Source: Tannerella sp.
Lineage (GTDB): Bacteria > Bacteroidota > Bacteroidia > Bacteroidales > Tannerellaceae
Assembly (NCBI GenBank): GCA_031283785.1
Contig: JAITBC010000182.1
Coordinates: 1-11,470 of the forward strand
DNA length: 11,470 nucleotides
Direction of reading: 5' to 3'
Shown here one piece after another: positions 1-5,808 of the stretch. The notes beneath the pieces are model-generated. The model saw only the letters and a list, made by a program, of their open reading frames with translations, made no database searches and was not told the origin of the DNA. Numbering within the stretch: the first letter of the stretch is position 1; each line of letters begins with the position of its first letter. Made by a program: the position numbers and the translations under genes.

Positions 1-280
1 GATGACAATGCTCAACCCCTCGCTTTCTATACTTGACGAAACGGACAGCGGCCTTGATATAGATGCGTTACGTGTGGTTGCAAACGGAGTAAACCAACTG
101 AAAACGCCGGATAACGCCACGATTGTAATCACACATTATCAACGCCTGCTCGATTATATAAAGCCGGATATCGTACATGTGCTTTATAATGGACGTATCG
201 TGAAAACCGCCGGGCCTGAGCTTGTTACGGAATTGGAAAGTAAAGGTTATGACTGGCTGAAAGAGGAACTCGGCAATTAA
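1..280 (+). CDS. sufC: SufC, Fe-S assembly ATPase (3' end only)
   Basis: C-terminal about 92 residues of the cytoplasmic ABC-type ATPase of the SufBCD scaffold, which powers assembly of iron-sulfur clusters. The reading frame is already open at the left edge, so the ATG at position 2 is an internal methionine and not the start. The visible part has the Walker B motif followed by the D-loop ([12 protein letters not shown]), then the switch histidine in the H-loop (VITHYQRLL). The tail ([20 protein letters not shown]) is typical of SufC, which tells it apart from transport ABC ATPases. The Walker A and signature motifs lie outside the window. It ends 11 bases before sufD, so the two genes are almost certainly co-transcribed and presumably translationally linked. 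Identification is firm; only the missing 5' part is unknown. Confidence 0.95.
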   Translation, partial: MTMLNPSLSILDETDSGLDIDALRVVANGVNQLKTPDNATIVITHYQRLLDYIKPDIVHVLYNGRIVKTAGPELVTELESKGYDWLKEELGN

Positions 281-291
281 CGGTTAGCGGC

Positions 292-1665
292 ATGAATGTT
301 GAAAAGCAATATATTGATCTTTTTATGCAGTATGAAGACGTCGTGCGCCGGCATGCTCCTTGTTGCATGAATGTTTTGCGCACGCGGGCATTTGCCGACT
401 TCGAACGTACGGGGTTCCCTTCACTGAAACACGAAGATTATCGTTATACGGATGTCGCGCAGTCGTTTGCACCGAATTACGGGTTGAATATCAACCGCCT
501 TGAAGCGCCTGTCAATCCGGATGATATTTTTCGTTGTGCGGTTCCTGATATGCGAACGTATTTATTTTTTGTGGTGAATGATTCGTTTTATAAGGATGTG
601 TTGCCGGATGCATCCCTGCCTGACGGCGTTTATGCCGGAGGTATGAAACATTTTACGGAGCGTTATCCGAATGTTGCGTCACGTTATTACGGTAAGATTG
701 CAAAAACGTCTGCCGATGCGGTGACGGCTATTAATACAATGTTGGCGCAGGACGGATTCGTGCTTTATGTGCCGCGTAAAACGAAGATAGACCGCGCCGT
801 TCAACTGGTAAATATTTTTCGCAGCACAGTCGACATAATGGCAAACCGCCGTATACTGGTCATAATGGAACCCTATTCGGAAGCAAAACTTCTCGTCTGT
901 GATCATAGTTCTGATGACATCAAATGCCTTTCCACGCAAGTTGTCGAGATTTTCGTCGAAGAAGGAGCGCGTTTCGACTATTACGATCTGGAAGAAAGTA
1001 CGGTATCCACGACCCGCTATACATCTTTGTATGTAAAGCAGGAAGCCCAATCGAACGTGCTGGTGAACGGCATCACGCTGAACAACGGCCTTACCCGTAA
1101 CAATTATCATATATACCTTAACGGAGAAGCGGCGGAGACGACGCTTTGCGGAATGGCTATTCAGGATAAGAACCAACAGGTGGATACATATACGTACATC
1201 ACTCATGCCGTCCCGTATTGTAAAAGCACAGAACTTTTTAAGAATGTATTGAATGACCGTTCCACAGGGATATTTAACGGACGTATACTGGTAAAGGAAG
1301 GCGCCGCGAAAACGGAAGCGTTTCAGACTAACCGCAATATGTGTATGACCCGTGACGCAAGAATGTACAGCAAACCCCAGCTCGAAATATATGCGGACGA
1401 TGTGAAATGTTCGCATGGAATGACAACCGGTCAGTTGGATGAAAACGCCTTGTTTTATATGCAGAGCCGCGGCCTTTCGCGCGATGAGGCAAAGACGCTT
1501 TTAAGTGTAGCTTTCACTGCCGACATTATTAATAATGTACGGTTGGGTGCGCTTAAAGACCGGCTTCATTATTTAGTGGAAAAACGTTTTAGGGGCGAGC
1601 TTGTTCAATGCGCCGGTTGCCGGACATGTAACTCGCCCGTCTTACGCTCCGACTCGCGCACCTGA
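292..1665 (+). CDS. sufD: SufD, Fe-S cluster assembly scaffold subunit
   Basis: A 457-residue scaffold subunit of the cytoplasmic SufBC2D complex, which builds Fe-S clusters using sulfur from SufS. The C-terminal half is the SufBD beta-helix core. Its hallmark segment is at about residues 360-380 (SKPQLEIYADDVKCSHG), followed by TTGQLDENALFYMQSRGLS. His375 in this motif corresponds, by motif position, to the histidine that E. coli SufD contributes to the SufB-SufD interface where clusters form. The ATG at 292 is taken because it lies 11 bases after sufC and gives a normal N-terminus. The protein ends in a Cys-rich tail (CAGCRTC) plus about ten residues (NSPVLRSDSRT) that look longer than I remember for Bacteroidales SufD; this may be a drifted stop codon. 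The usual next gene, sufS, is absent here: the following gene is convergent. Confidence 0.95.
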   Translation: MNVEKQYIDLFMQYEDVVRRHAPCCMNVLRTRAFADFERTGFPSLKHEDYRYTDVAQSFAPNYGLNINRLEAPVNPDDIFRCAVPDMRTYLFFVVNDSFYKDVLPDASLPDGVYAGGMKHFTERYPNVASRYYGKIAKTSADAVTAINTMLAQDGFVLYVPRKTKIDRAVQLVNIFRSTVDIMANRRILVIMEPYSEAKLLVCDHSSDDIKCLSTQVVEIFVEEGARFDYYDLEESTVSTTRYTSLYVKQEAQSNVLVNGITLNNGLTRNNYHIYLNGEAAETTLCGMAIQDKNQQVDTYTYITHAVPYCKSTELFKNVLNDRSTGIFNGRILVKEGAAKTEAFQTNRNMCMTRDARMYSKPQLEIYADDVKCSHGMTTGQLDENALFYMQSRGLSRDEAKTLLSVAFTADIINNVRLGALKDRLHYLVEKRFRGELVQCAGCRTCNSPVLRSDSRT

Positions 1666-1696
1666 GACGAACGGCTGTCGCCCTTTCGCAGTATAC

Positions 1697-1722
1697 CTGT
1701 GTGTAGTGTGGTGACCACACAG
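1697..1722. repeat. Dyad between convergent sufD and barrel gene
   Basis: A perfect odd palindrome lies at 1706-1720 (GTGTGGT, central G, ACCACAC). An alternative outer pairing joins CTGTGTG at 1697-1703 to CACACAG at 1716-1722. It fills most of the 57-bp gap between the stop of sufD and the stop of the minus-strand gene, where a bidirectional terminator would be expected. No T-tract follows on either strand, so termination would have to be Rho-dependent or hairpin-only. A protein-binding operator is the other possibility. Confidence 0.35.
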
Positions 1723-2490
1723 TTAATTCAACATCAGGCCGATGCCGAAAGAACGGACATCCGGGCCTTTTCCTTTTTCGAACATCGAAAAAAGTTGATA
1801 ATAGCCGAAAAAACTGAAATTATTGAATCCTGTTCGCAATACCAGACGGGCGTTAAGCGGCGGGATGTTCGGATTGCGATAGTGAATTTTCTCAATATGG
1901 CCTTGCGGTTGCCGTATGTCTAACTGCGATTTGGAATAACACTTGACCTGTCCTTCTATGCCTCCGGATATGAAAAATTGCGAACGGTTCGGGATTCTTG
2001 TCTGGTATTCCAGTATAAGAGGAATCGTTGCATAGTATACCAGCAATTTGCTGGATTTGTATTCCTGTTCCGCGTCTCTGAAAAACGTGGCGATGCCGTC
2101 GGTATATTGCAGGCCGGTGTTTCTCCTGAAATGATAGCGCGACCAGTCGAAGCCGAAGCCGGTGACAAACAGATAATGATAACTTAGCGGAATCGTATGG
2201 TCTGCTATATTTAATATTACCGAATAGGAACGATTCGGATTCAGGTCGGCGCCATGCAGATTTTCCAGATTGGAAAAGGCGAAACCAATACCCGTCCAGT
2301 GTGATTTGGTCGGCTTTTCCTTCCAGTTAAAAATGAAATCGTAAGAGGAACCGTTCAGCGATATCAGGCTTTGAAAATTCCGGTCATCTGTTTTCTCCGT
2401 CGTTTCCGTATTTGTTGTAATATTTTCCTGTGCCCACACAGAGGTCGTCATGAACAGGACGCATGCAATCAGTCTTAATTTTTTTTTCAT
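1723..2490 (-). CDS. Predicted outer-membrane beta-barrel protein
   Basis: A 255-residue exported protein. I choose the ATG at 2490 over one 30 bases upstream because it puts a clean signal peptide at the very N-terminus (MKKKLRLIACVLFMTTSVWA, cleavage near WAQ) and starts 7 bases after the preceding gene's stop; the upstream ATG would overlap that gene. After a polar linker (about residues 21-37), the mature part is rich in alternating aromatic and polar strands. Examples are LISLNGSSYDFIFNW, HTIPLSYHYLFVTGFGFDW and FNNFSFFGYYQLF, ending in FGIGLMLN. This pattern fits a small barrel of the PorT/OMP_b-brl type, but I cannot assign a named family. It is the last gene of the four-gene operon that starts with the sigma factor at 3972, so it may be part of, or a target of, that sigma regulon. 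Confidence 0.75.
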   Translation of the reverse strand: MKKKLRLIACVLFMTTSVWAQENITTNTETTEKTDDRNFQSLISLNGSSYDFIFNWKEKPTKSHWTGIGFAFSNLENLHGADLNPNRSYSVILNIADHTIPLSYHYLFVTGFGFDWSRYHFRRNTGLQYTDGIATFFRDAEQEYKSSKLLVYYATIPLILEYQTRIPNRSQFFISGGIEGQVKCYSKSQLDIRQPQGHIEKIHYRNPNIPPLNARLVLRTGFNNFSFFGYYQLFSMFEKGKGPDVRSFGIGLMLN

Positions 2491-2497
2491 AATGTGT

Positions 2498-2986
2498 TTA
2501 TAATTTGGTTTGTTTGTCATTTACTTTGATAAATAAATCCTTTAATTTATCCAGTTCCTTTTCCAGATGCGAGGGAGGGAAGTCGCCCCGGATGTAAATT
2601 AAAGTCATTTTTGAAGATCTGGCGCCGAACAGGATGTATTCGTTTTCCGTCCAATCCTTCGTTTTTGCCAGATGATAATATCCGGTTTCCGTTATCCCGT
2701 CCTTTTGCGATTCCATCAGGATATCTCCATTTTCCAAGTCTGTCCGGATCGCGTTCAGGGTCATGCGGATGATATCGGGATCGGCAGGAATCGTCAAGCT
2801 CTTGTATCGATTGATACAGGTATTATCGCCCAGCACGTCTTTTGCCAGTTCAATCAAGACCGCGCTCTTTTGTTTACCGTAGTTGTCGAATATCGCGTTA
2901 ACATGCAAACCTTTCTGTGCGTTTGCAAATCCGCAAGTGGCGAGGAGGCACAGTAAGAAGATTGTTTTTTTTGTTGTTGTATCCAT
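2498..2986 (-). CDS. Small secreted protein, DUF6108/DUF4252-like
   Basis: A 162-residue exported protein of unknown function. The ATG at 2986 is preferred to a TTG four codons upstream: it is preceded by a GGAACG purine stretch and opens a good signal peptide (KKTIFLLCLLATCGFANAQ). The mature protein begins QKGLHVNAIFDNYGKQKSAV, has a middle segment (RYKSLTIPADPDIIRMTL), and ends with a hydrophobic strand and amphipathic helix (MTLIYIRGDFPPSHLEKELDKL). This layout resembles small secreted Bacteroidales proteins annotated as DUF6108 or DUF4252, which sit beside ECF sigma and anti-sigma genes. That assignment is from memory of the pattern and is tentative. It lies 24 bases after the anti-sigma-like gene and 7 bases before the barrel gene, so all belong to one operon. 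A periplasmic sensor or partner of the barrel is an inference only. Confidence 0.7.
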   Translation of the reverse strand: MDTTTKKTIFLLCLLATCGFANAQKGLHVNAIFDNYGKQKSAVLIELAKDVLGDNTCINRYKSLTIPADPDIIRMTLNAIRTDLENGDILMESQKDGITETGYYHLAKTKDWTENEYILFGARSSKMTLIYIRGDFPPSHLEKELDKLKDLFIKVNDKQTKL

Positions 2987-3010
2987 ATATCGTTCCAAGT
3001 TTAATTGTTG

Positions 3011-3466
3011 TCAGAAAAATGATTCCAGCGCTTCGGACTGAGAAGAAAATACCGATTTGTTACTTTCGGCAAGATGTTCCAGAGACTTGAGCGTCTCCGA
3101 GCGGATGAGGCCGGTATTCGTATGTTTTTCCCCGTCGATGTACACGCGCGAGGTTTCCGTCGAGGTCGTCGGGCGGCGTATACGACGGATAGAGAACGGT
3201 AACGCGAGGCATAGAAGCAGAACGGCGGCGGCCGCCGCTACGCTCCATTTCCGGATGTTTCTCCGCCGTGACGGAGGAGATTTACGGCGGCGCATGTCCT
3301 CCCGCTCGGCAATCATATAACGAAATATCGGTTGATACGCTTTCAACGCTTCCGGCAAGTCGTCTTTCCGGAAATAATCTCTGAGAAGCTGTTCTTCTTT
3401 CAGGCCGGTCAATCCGTTGAAATACGCTTCAACCAACGCTTTTATGTCTGTTTTTCCTTTTTTCAT
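3011..3466 (-). CDS. Small single-pass anti-sigma-like protein
   Basis: A 151-residue predicted inner-membrane protein, likely to hold the upstream sigma factor inactive. Residues 1-60 form a charged cytoplasmic helical domain (LVEAYFNGLTGLKEEQLLRD, then AYQPIFRYM), a common N-terminus of short anti-sigma partners in Bacteroidales. A basic stretch (RRRKSPPSRRRNIRK) precedes one membrane helix at about residues 74-93, giving an N-in orientation. The remaining approximately 58 residues would be periplasmic and contain RVYIDGEKHTNTGLIRSETL and a Ser-rich end. There is no FecR domain, unlike the anti-sigma encoded at 4715. Its ATG overlaps the sigma stop codon (ATGA, 3463-3466), which argues for translational coupling and matched stoichiometry. 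Anti-sigma function is inferred from architecture and position, not from a recognised catalytic or zinc motif. Confidence 0.72.
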   Translation of the reverse strand: MKKGKTDIKALVEAYFNGLTGLKEEQLLRDYFRKDDLPEALKAYQPIFRYMIAEREDMRRRKSPPSRRRNIRKWSVAAAAAVLLLCLALPFSIRRIRRPTTSTETSRVYIDGEKHTNTGLIRSETLKSLEHLAESNKSVFSSQSEALESFF

Positions 3467-3972
3467 AATCGGTAATTCATTATTTTCATATATTGATCCC
3501 GCACCTTTTTCCGTGCCCGTGAAAGGTTTGTCGTGACGGCGCTTACCTGTGTGCCGGTTATTTCGGCAATCTCCTGCAATTCGTATCCTTCAATATCACG
3601 CATCCGGATAATGGTCTGCTGTAAAACCGGCAGACGCTCGATAATCCGTTTGACGAGTACGACGGCATCTTTCCGTTCGATTTCCGAATATGGCGTTTCA
3701 TGATCCGTACCCATGGAAATAGCGTCGACGGTTGTTTTATCTTTTTGCGCCCGAAGGTAGTCGATACAGATGTTTTTGACGGTCTGCACGGCAAACGCTT
3801 CAGGATTGGCTACCGTATCCAATTGTTCACGGATGTTCCATAAGCGAAGCAATGTCTCCTGAGTCGCATCTTCGGCATCCTCTTCCCGTTGCATCCATTT
3901 CAGGGCTATCGCGAAAAGCGTTTTCCGGAGAGGAATAATCTCTGTCTTGAATCGTTTCGGTTGCATATTCAT
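3463..3972 (-). CDS. ECF-type RNA polymerase sigma factor
   Basis: A 169-residue alternative sigma factor. Region 2 spans about residues 13-80, with the core-binding and -10-recognition signature EEDAEDATQETLLRLWN and then FAVQTVKNICIDYLRA. Region 4 spans about 105-160 (IERLPVLQQTIIRMRDIEGY, helix-turn-helix ELQEIAEITGTQVSAVTTNL, SRARKKVR). The frame stays open upstream to 4056, but those 28 extra residues are hydrophobic and unlike any sigma N-terminus, and a -7-like promoter box at 4006-4013 lies inside that extension. I therefore take the ATG at 3972, with the ATG at 3966 as an equally possible start. The gene heads a four-gene operon and is divergent from a second ECF sigma gene. Its target promoters cannot be read from this window; autoregulation is likely but unproven. 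Confidence 0.9.
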   Translation of the reverse strand: MNMQPKRFKTEIIPLRKTLFAIALKWMQREEDAEDATQETLLRLWNIREQLDTVANPEAFAVQTVKNICIDYLRAQKDKTTVDAISMGTDHETPYSEIERKDAVVLVKRIIERLPVLQQTIIRMRDIEGYELQEIAEITGTQVSAVTTNLSRARKKVRDQYMKIMNYRL

Positions 3973-4005
3973 ACTAATGACGTTACAAAGGAAAAAATAT
4001 AACAT

Positions 4006-4013
4006 CAAAAGTA
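4006..4013 (-). promoter_or_regulatory. -7-like box, minus-strand sigma operon
   Basis: On the minus strand this reads TACTTTTG, an exact match to the Bacteroides housekeeping -7 consensus TAnnTTTG. It would start transcription near 3999, leaving a leader of under 30 bases before the ATG at 3972. I see no clear TTTG -33 element about 20 bases upstream, so strength is uncertain. Its position inside the long open frame supports the shorter sigma start. Confidence 0.45.
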
Positions 4014-4033
4014 AAACTTTTTTTCGTCTTACG

Positions 4034-4065
4034 CTTGGAGATCGCACGATTTTCATCTAATTTTG
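4034..4065 (+). promoter_or_regulatory. Predicted promoter of the FecI-type sigma gene
   Basis: The -7 element TAATTTTG at 4058-4065 matches TAnnTTTG exactly. A CTTG at 4034-4037, 20 bases upstream, is a three-of-four match to the -33 TTTG. Transcription would start near 4072, giving a leader of roughly 35 bases to the ATG at 4108. The TTG at 4063 that could extend the open frame lies inside this box, which argues against its use as a start. Confidence 0.55.
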
Positions 4066-4107
4066 TACGGTATTTTTTTTGCAGAACGATTGTTAGCAGT
4101 ACATAAA

Positions 4108-4638
4108 ATGCATCAGATTTTCAACGACATATACAGGCAATATCATCAAAAGGCGGTTTTGTTTGTCAAATCATACATAAGAGATGAAATGGCTGCCGAA
4201 GATATCGTATCGGAATCAATGATAAACCTTTGGAACATGCTCAAGAAAGAGACTGTTGCTAATCCGCAAGCCCTGCTTCTCGCCATTCTTCGAAATGCTG
4301 CATTAAACTATCTGAAACGTCAAGCTATCGAGCAGGAGGTCATGGTAAATATGGCAGAGTGGACGATCAGCGACCTGCGCCACCGCATGAACACGCTCGG
4401 AGCCTGCGATCCCGAAGAAGTCTTTGCAACCGAAATAACACAAATCGTAGAGAAAACACTCGCGTCTCTCTCTCCGCAAACGCGCAGCGTCTTTGAAATG
4501 AGGCGCTATGACACCCTGCCGGTTAAGAAAATAGCCGAAACGCTCTCCATAACCCCGAAAGCTATCGAATACCACCTCACCAAAGCGCTCAAAGCGCTGC
4601 GCATAGCTCTGAGAGACTATATTACTGTCCTTTTGTGA
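4108..4638 (+). CDS. FecI-type ECF sigma factor of the SusCD locus
   Basis: A 176-residue ECF sigma factor expected to direct RNA polymerase to the susC promoter when released by its anti-sigma factor. Region 2 is at about residues 5-72 (FNDIYRQYHQKAVLFVKSYI, AAEDIVSESMINLWN, ILRNAALNYLK). Region 4 is at about 118-170 (LASLSPQTRSVFEMRRYDTL, helix-turn-helix VKKIAETLSITPKAIEYHLT). These match the RpoE/FecI-like sigma-70 proteins that precede FecR and SusC genes in Bacteroidota. The ATG at 4108 is chosen because the open frame upstream begins at a TTG inside the promoter, and MHQIFNDIYRQY is the normal N-terminus. The 76-base gap to the fecR gene is consistent with co-transcription. Its role follows from gene order; the ligand that triggers it is unknown. 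Confidence 0.93.
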   Translation: MHQIFNDIYRQYHQKAVLFVKSYIRDEMAAEDIVSESMINLWNMLKKETVANPQALLLAILRNAALNYLKRQAIEQEVMVNMAEWTISDLRHRMNTLGACDPEEVFATEITQIVEKTLASLSPQTRSVFEMRRYDTLPVKKIAETLSITPKAIEYHLTKALKALRIALRDYITVLL

Positions 4639-4714
4639 TTAAAATGTCCCCGGAATATAAATTTTTCAGGGTTTTCAATTTAGGGATTTCGGGAGTTCGA
4701 TTGTCTGTTACTGT

Positions 4715-5653
4715 ATGGACAGAGAATTACTGCAACAATATGTGGAAGGAAACGTCACGCCGGAGGAAGTTCAGAGAGTAACGGAATGGTTGGACGCAAG
4801 TGAAGATAATGTACGTGAATACGTGTCATTACATAAATTTTATGACAACTCCCTGTGGAATATGACGGGACGGCGACCGTCCGTTTTACGGCGTAAAAGA
4901 AACATAGCCGGCAGAGTTGCTCTCGAATGTTTGCGGGTTGCAGCCGTATTCATAATTGCATTTCCGCTTGTCCGTCATATGGACAGGACATCAGGGAAGA
5001 CGTCTCAGGCGGCCTTCCATACTCTTGTTGTACCCGCCGGTCAACGTGCAGAGTTGACGCTCTCCGACGGTACCGGCGTATGGCTGAACGCACAAAGCCG
5101 CCTTGTCTATCCCGCAGTGTTTGAAAAGGGAAAGCGCGAGGTCATACTCGATGGCGAAGGCTATTTTGATGTTACACACGACCAGGCACAGCCTTTTACC
5201 GTAAAAACGAAGACCTTGGACGTTCTTGTACTTGGCACCGAATTTAACCTCATCGCTTATGACGCCGATCCACATGTCGAGGTGTCCCTGCTGAAAGGAA
5301 ATGTCGCACTGAAACCCACAGGGTCGGACCGGATTCACCGGATGAATCCCGGCGAATGTGTCCGGTGGAACGACGGCGTCTTTACAGCTTCCGCTATCGA
5401 CAACTACGAGTACTTCAAATGGAAGGACGGACTGCTCTGTTTCGACAATGCAACCGTCGGCGCTATTTTGGAAAAACTCAAACTTTACTTCGACGTTAAT
5501 ATTGACGTAAACAAACAAAACCTCCTGAACTACCGTTACACAGGTAAATTCCGCACCAAAGACGGCGTTGAACAGGTGCTGAAAGTATTGCAGCTCGAAC
5601 ATAAATTCGTCTATACGAGAGATTCCGAACGAAATACAATCACCATTAAATGA
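4715..5653 (+). CDS. FecR-type anti-sigma factor with DUF4974-like end
   Basis: A 312-residue inner-membrane regulator that binds the cognate sigma factor in the cytoplasm and receives a signal from the transporter's STN domain in the periplasm. Residues 1-50 are the cytoplasmic sigma-binding part (LLQQYVEGNVTPEEVQRVTE). A single membrane helix lies at about 70-87, after a basic stretch (RRKRNIAGR). Residues 105-200 form the FecR domain (VPAGQRAELTLSDGTGVWLN, DGEGYFDVTHD, VLGTEFNLIAYD, VSLLKGNV). Residues 242-311 match DUF4974 (FDNATVGAILEKLKLYFDVN, YTGKFRTKDGVEQVLKVL), the usual C-terminus of Bacteroidota FecR proteins. It is full length, with no frameshift. It lies between the sigma gene and susC, the standard order for such loci. 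Confidence 0.94.
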   Translation: MDRELLQQYVEGNVTPEEVQRVTEWLDASEDNVREYVSLHKFYDNSLWNMTGRRPSVLRRKRNIAGRVALECLRVAAVFIIAFPLVRHMDRTSGKTSQAAFHTLVVPAGQRAELTLSDGTGVWLNAQSRLVYPAVFEKGKREVILDGEGYFDVTHDQAQPFTVKTKTLDVLVLGTEFNLIAYDADPHVEVSLLKGNVALKPTGSDRIHRMNPGECVRWNDGVFTASAIDNYEYFKWKDGLLCFDNATVGAILEKLKLYFDVNIDVNKQNLLNYRYTGKFRTKDGVEQVLKVLQLEHKFVYTRDSERNTITIK

Positions 5654-5692
5654 AAAATGCCTATGGAAAACGACAGATGAAAAACAGCAATG

Positions 5693-5731
5693 AAAAAACC
5701 GGCCGGAGTATGCGCCAACATCCTCCAGCCG
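5693..5731 (-). terminator. Intrinsic terminator facing the minus strand
   Basis: A 9-bp stem pairs 5700-5708 with 5723-5731 around a 14-base loop that can itself form three more pairs (ATG/CAT). The fifth pair is U-G in minus-strand RNA but an A/C mismatch in plus-strand RNA. The minus-strand stem is followed, one G later, by six U (5698-5693), whereas the plus strand is followed by A. Structure and U-tract therefore both point to a minus-strand transcript. No protein gene ends here on that strand, so the terminator must serve a non-coding transcript or block readthrough. Confidence 0.65.
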
Positions 5732-5741
5732 AAAAAAAACG

Positions 5742-5771
5742 TCGGTCTTTCAGACTGATAAGAATTTTTTT
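5742..5771 (+). terminator. Hairpin plus T-tract after fecR
   Basis: TCGGTCT (5742-5748) pairs with AGACTGA (5752-5758) around a TTC loop. The one non-Watson-Crick pair is G-U in plus-strand RNA and becomes an A/C mismatch on the other strand. Seven T follow at 5765-5771, after a six-base spacer. This favours a plus-strand terminator or attenuator that limits readthrough from the sigma-fecR transcript into susC, leaving susC to its own promoter. The spacer between stem and T-tract makes it weaker than a classical terminator. Confidence 0.45.
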
Positions 5772-5800
5772 AATCAGTAAGTATTACTTGAAAAAACGTA

Positions 5801-5808
5801 CAAATATA
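5801..5808 (-). promoter_or_regulatory. -7-like box for the candidate antisense RNA
   Basis: On the minus strand this reads TATATTTG, an exact match to TAnnTTTG. The expected -33 position (about 5829-5832) reads TTAA on that strand rather than TTTG, so the promoter is incomplete. Its last base coincides with the A of the susC start codon, so polymerase bound here would compete directly with initiation on the susC leader. Confidence 0.4.

Larger units (their letters stand above)
5693..5796 (-). ncRNA. Candidate antisense small RNA upstream of susC
   Basis: I predict a roughly 100-nt RNA on the minus strand. It would start about five bases downstream of an exact TAnnTTTG box (5808-5801) and end in the intrinsic terminator at 5731-5693. 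It would include the complement of the T-tract and hairpin that follow fecR. The gap holds no protein gene on either strand. In Bacteroides, DonS-type antisense RNAs have been described just upstream of susC genes in loci controlled by a sigma/anti-sigma pair, and this locus has the same order. Promoter and terminator are seen in the sequence; the RNA itself and any repression of susC are inferred. The weak point is the lack of a clear -33 TTTG. Confidence 0.42.

Noticed and set aside
679..1416. Minus-strand open frame of 245 codons opposite sufD
   Set aside because: It lies wholly inside sufD, which has clear family motifs. The product is rich in Arg, His, Cys and Phe and has no recognisable domain, as expected for an antisense shadow.
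1606..1633. Cys-rich SufD end (CAGCRTC) as a metal site
   Set aside because: Three closely spaced cysteines are suggestive, but I cannot show conservation or a complete ligand set, so it is noted only as part of the unusual tail.
3973..4056. Longer N-terminus for the minus-strand sigma factor
   Set aside because: The extra 28 residues are hydrophobic and not sigma-like, and the only good -7 box (4006-4013) lies inside them, so they are probably untranslated.
4063..4107. TTG start for the plus-strand sigma factor
   Set aside because: The TTG is part of the TAATTTTG promoter box, upstream of the expected transcription start; the ATG at 4108 gives the normal N-terminus.
4649..4671. Imperfect hairpin between the sigma and fecR genes
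   Set aside because: The stem CCCGGAA / TTCAGGG has a G/A mismatch and only four T after it. The genes are expected to be co-transcribed, so I do not call a terminator.
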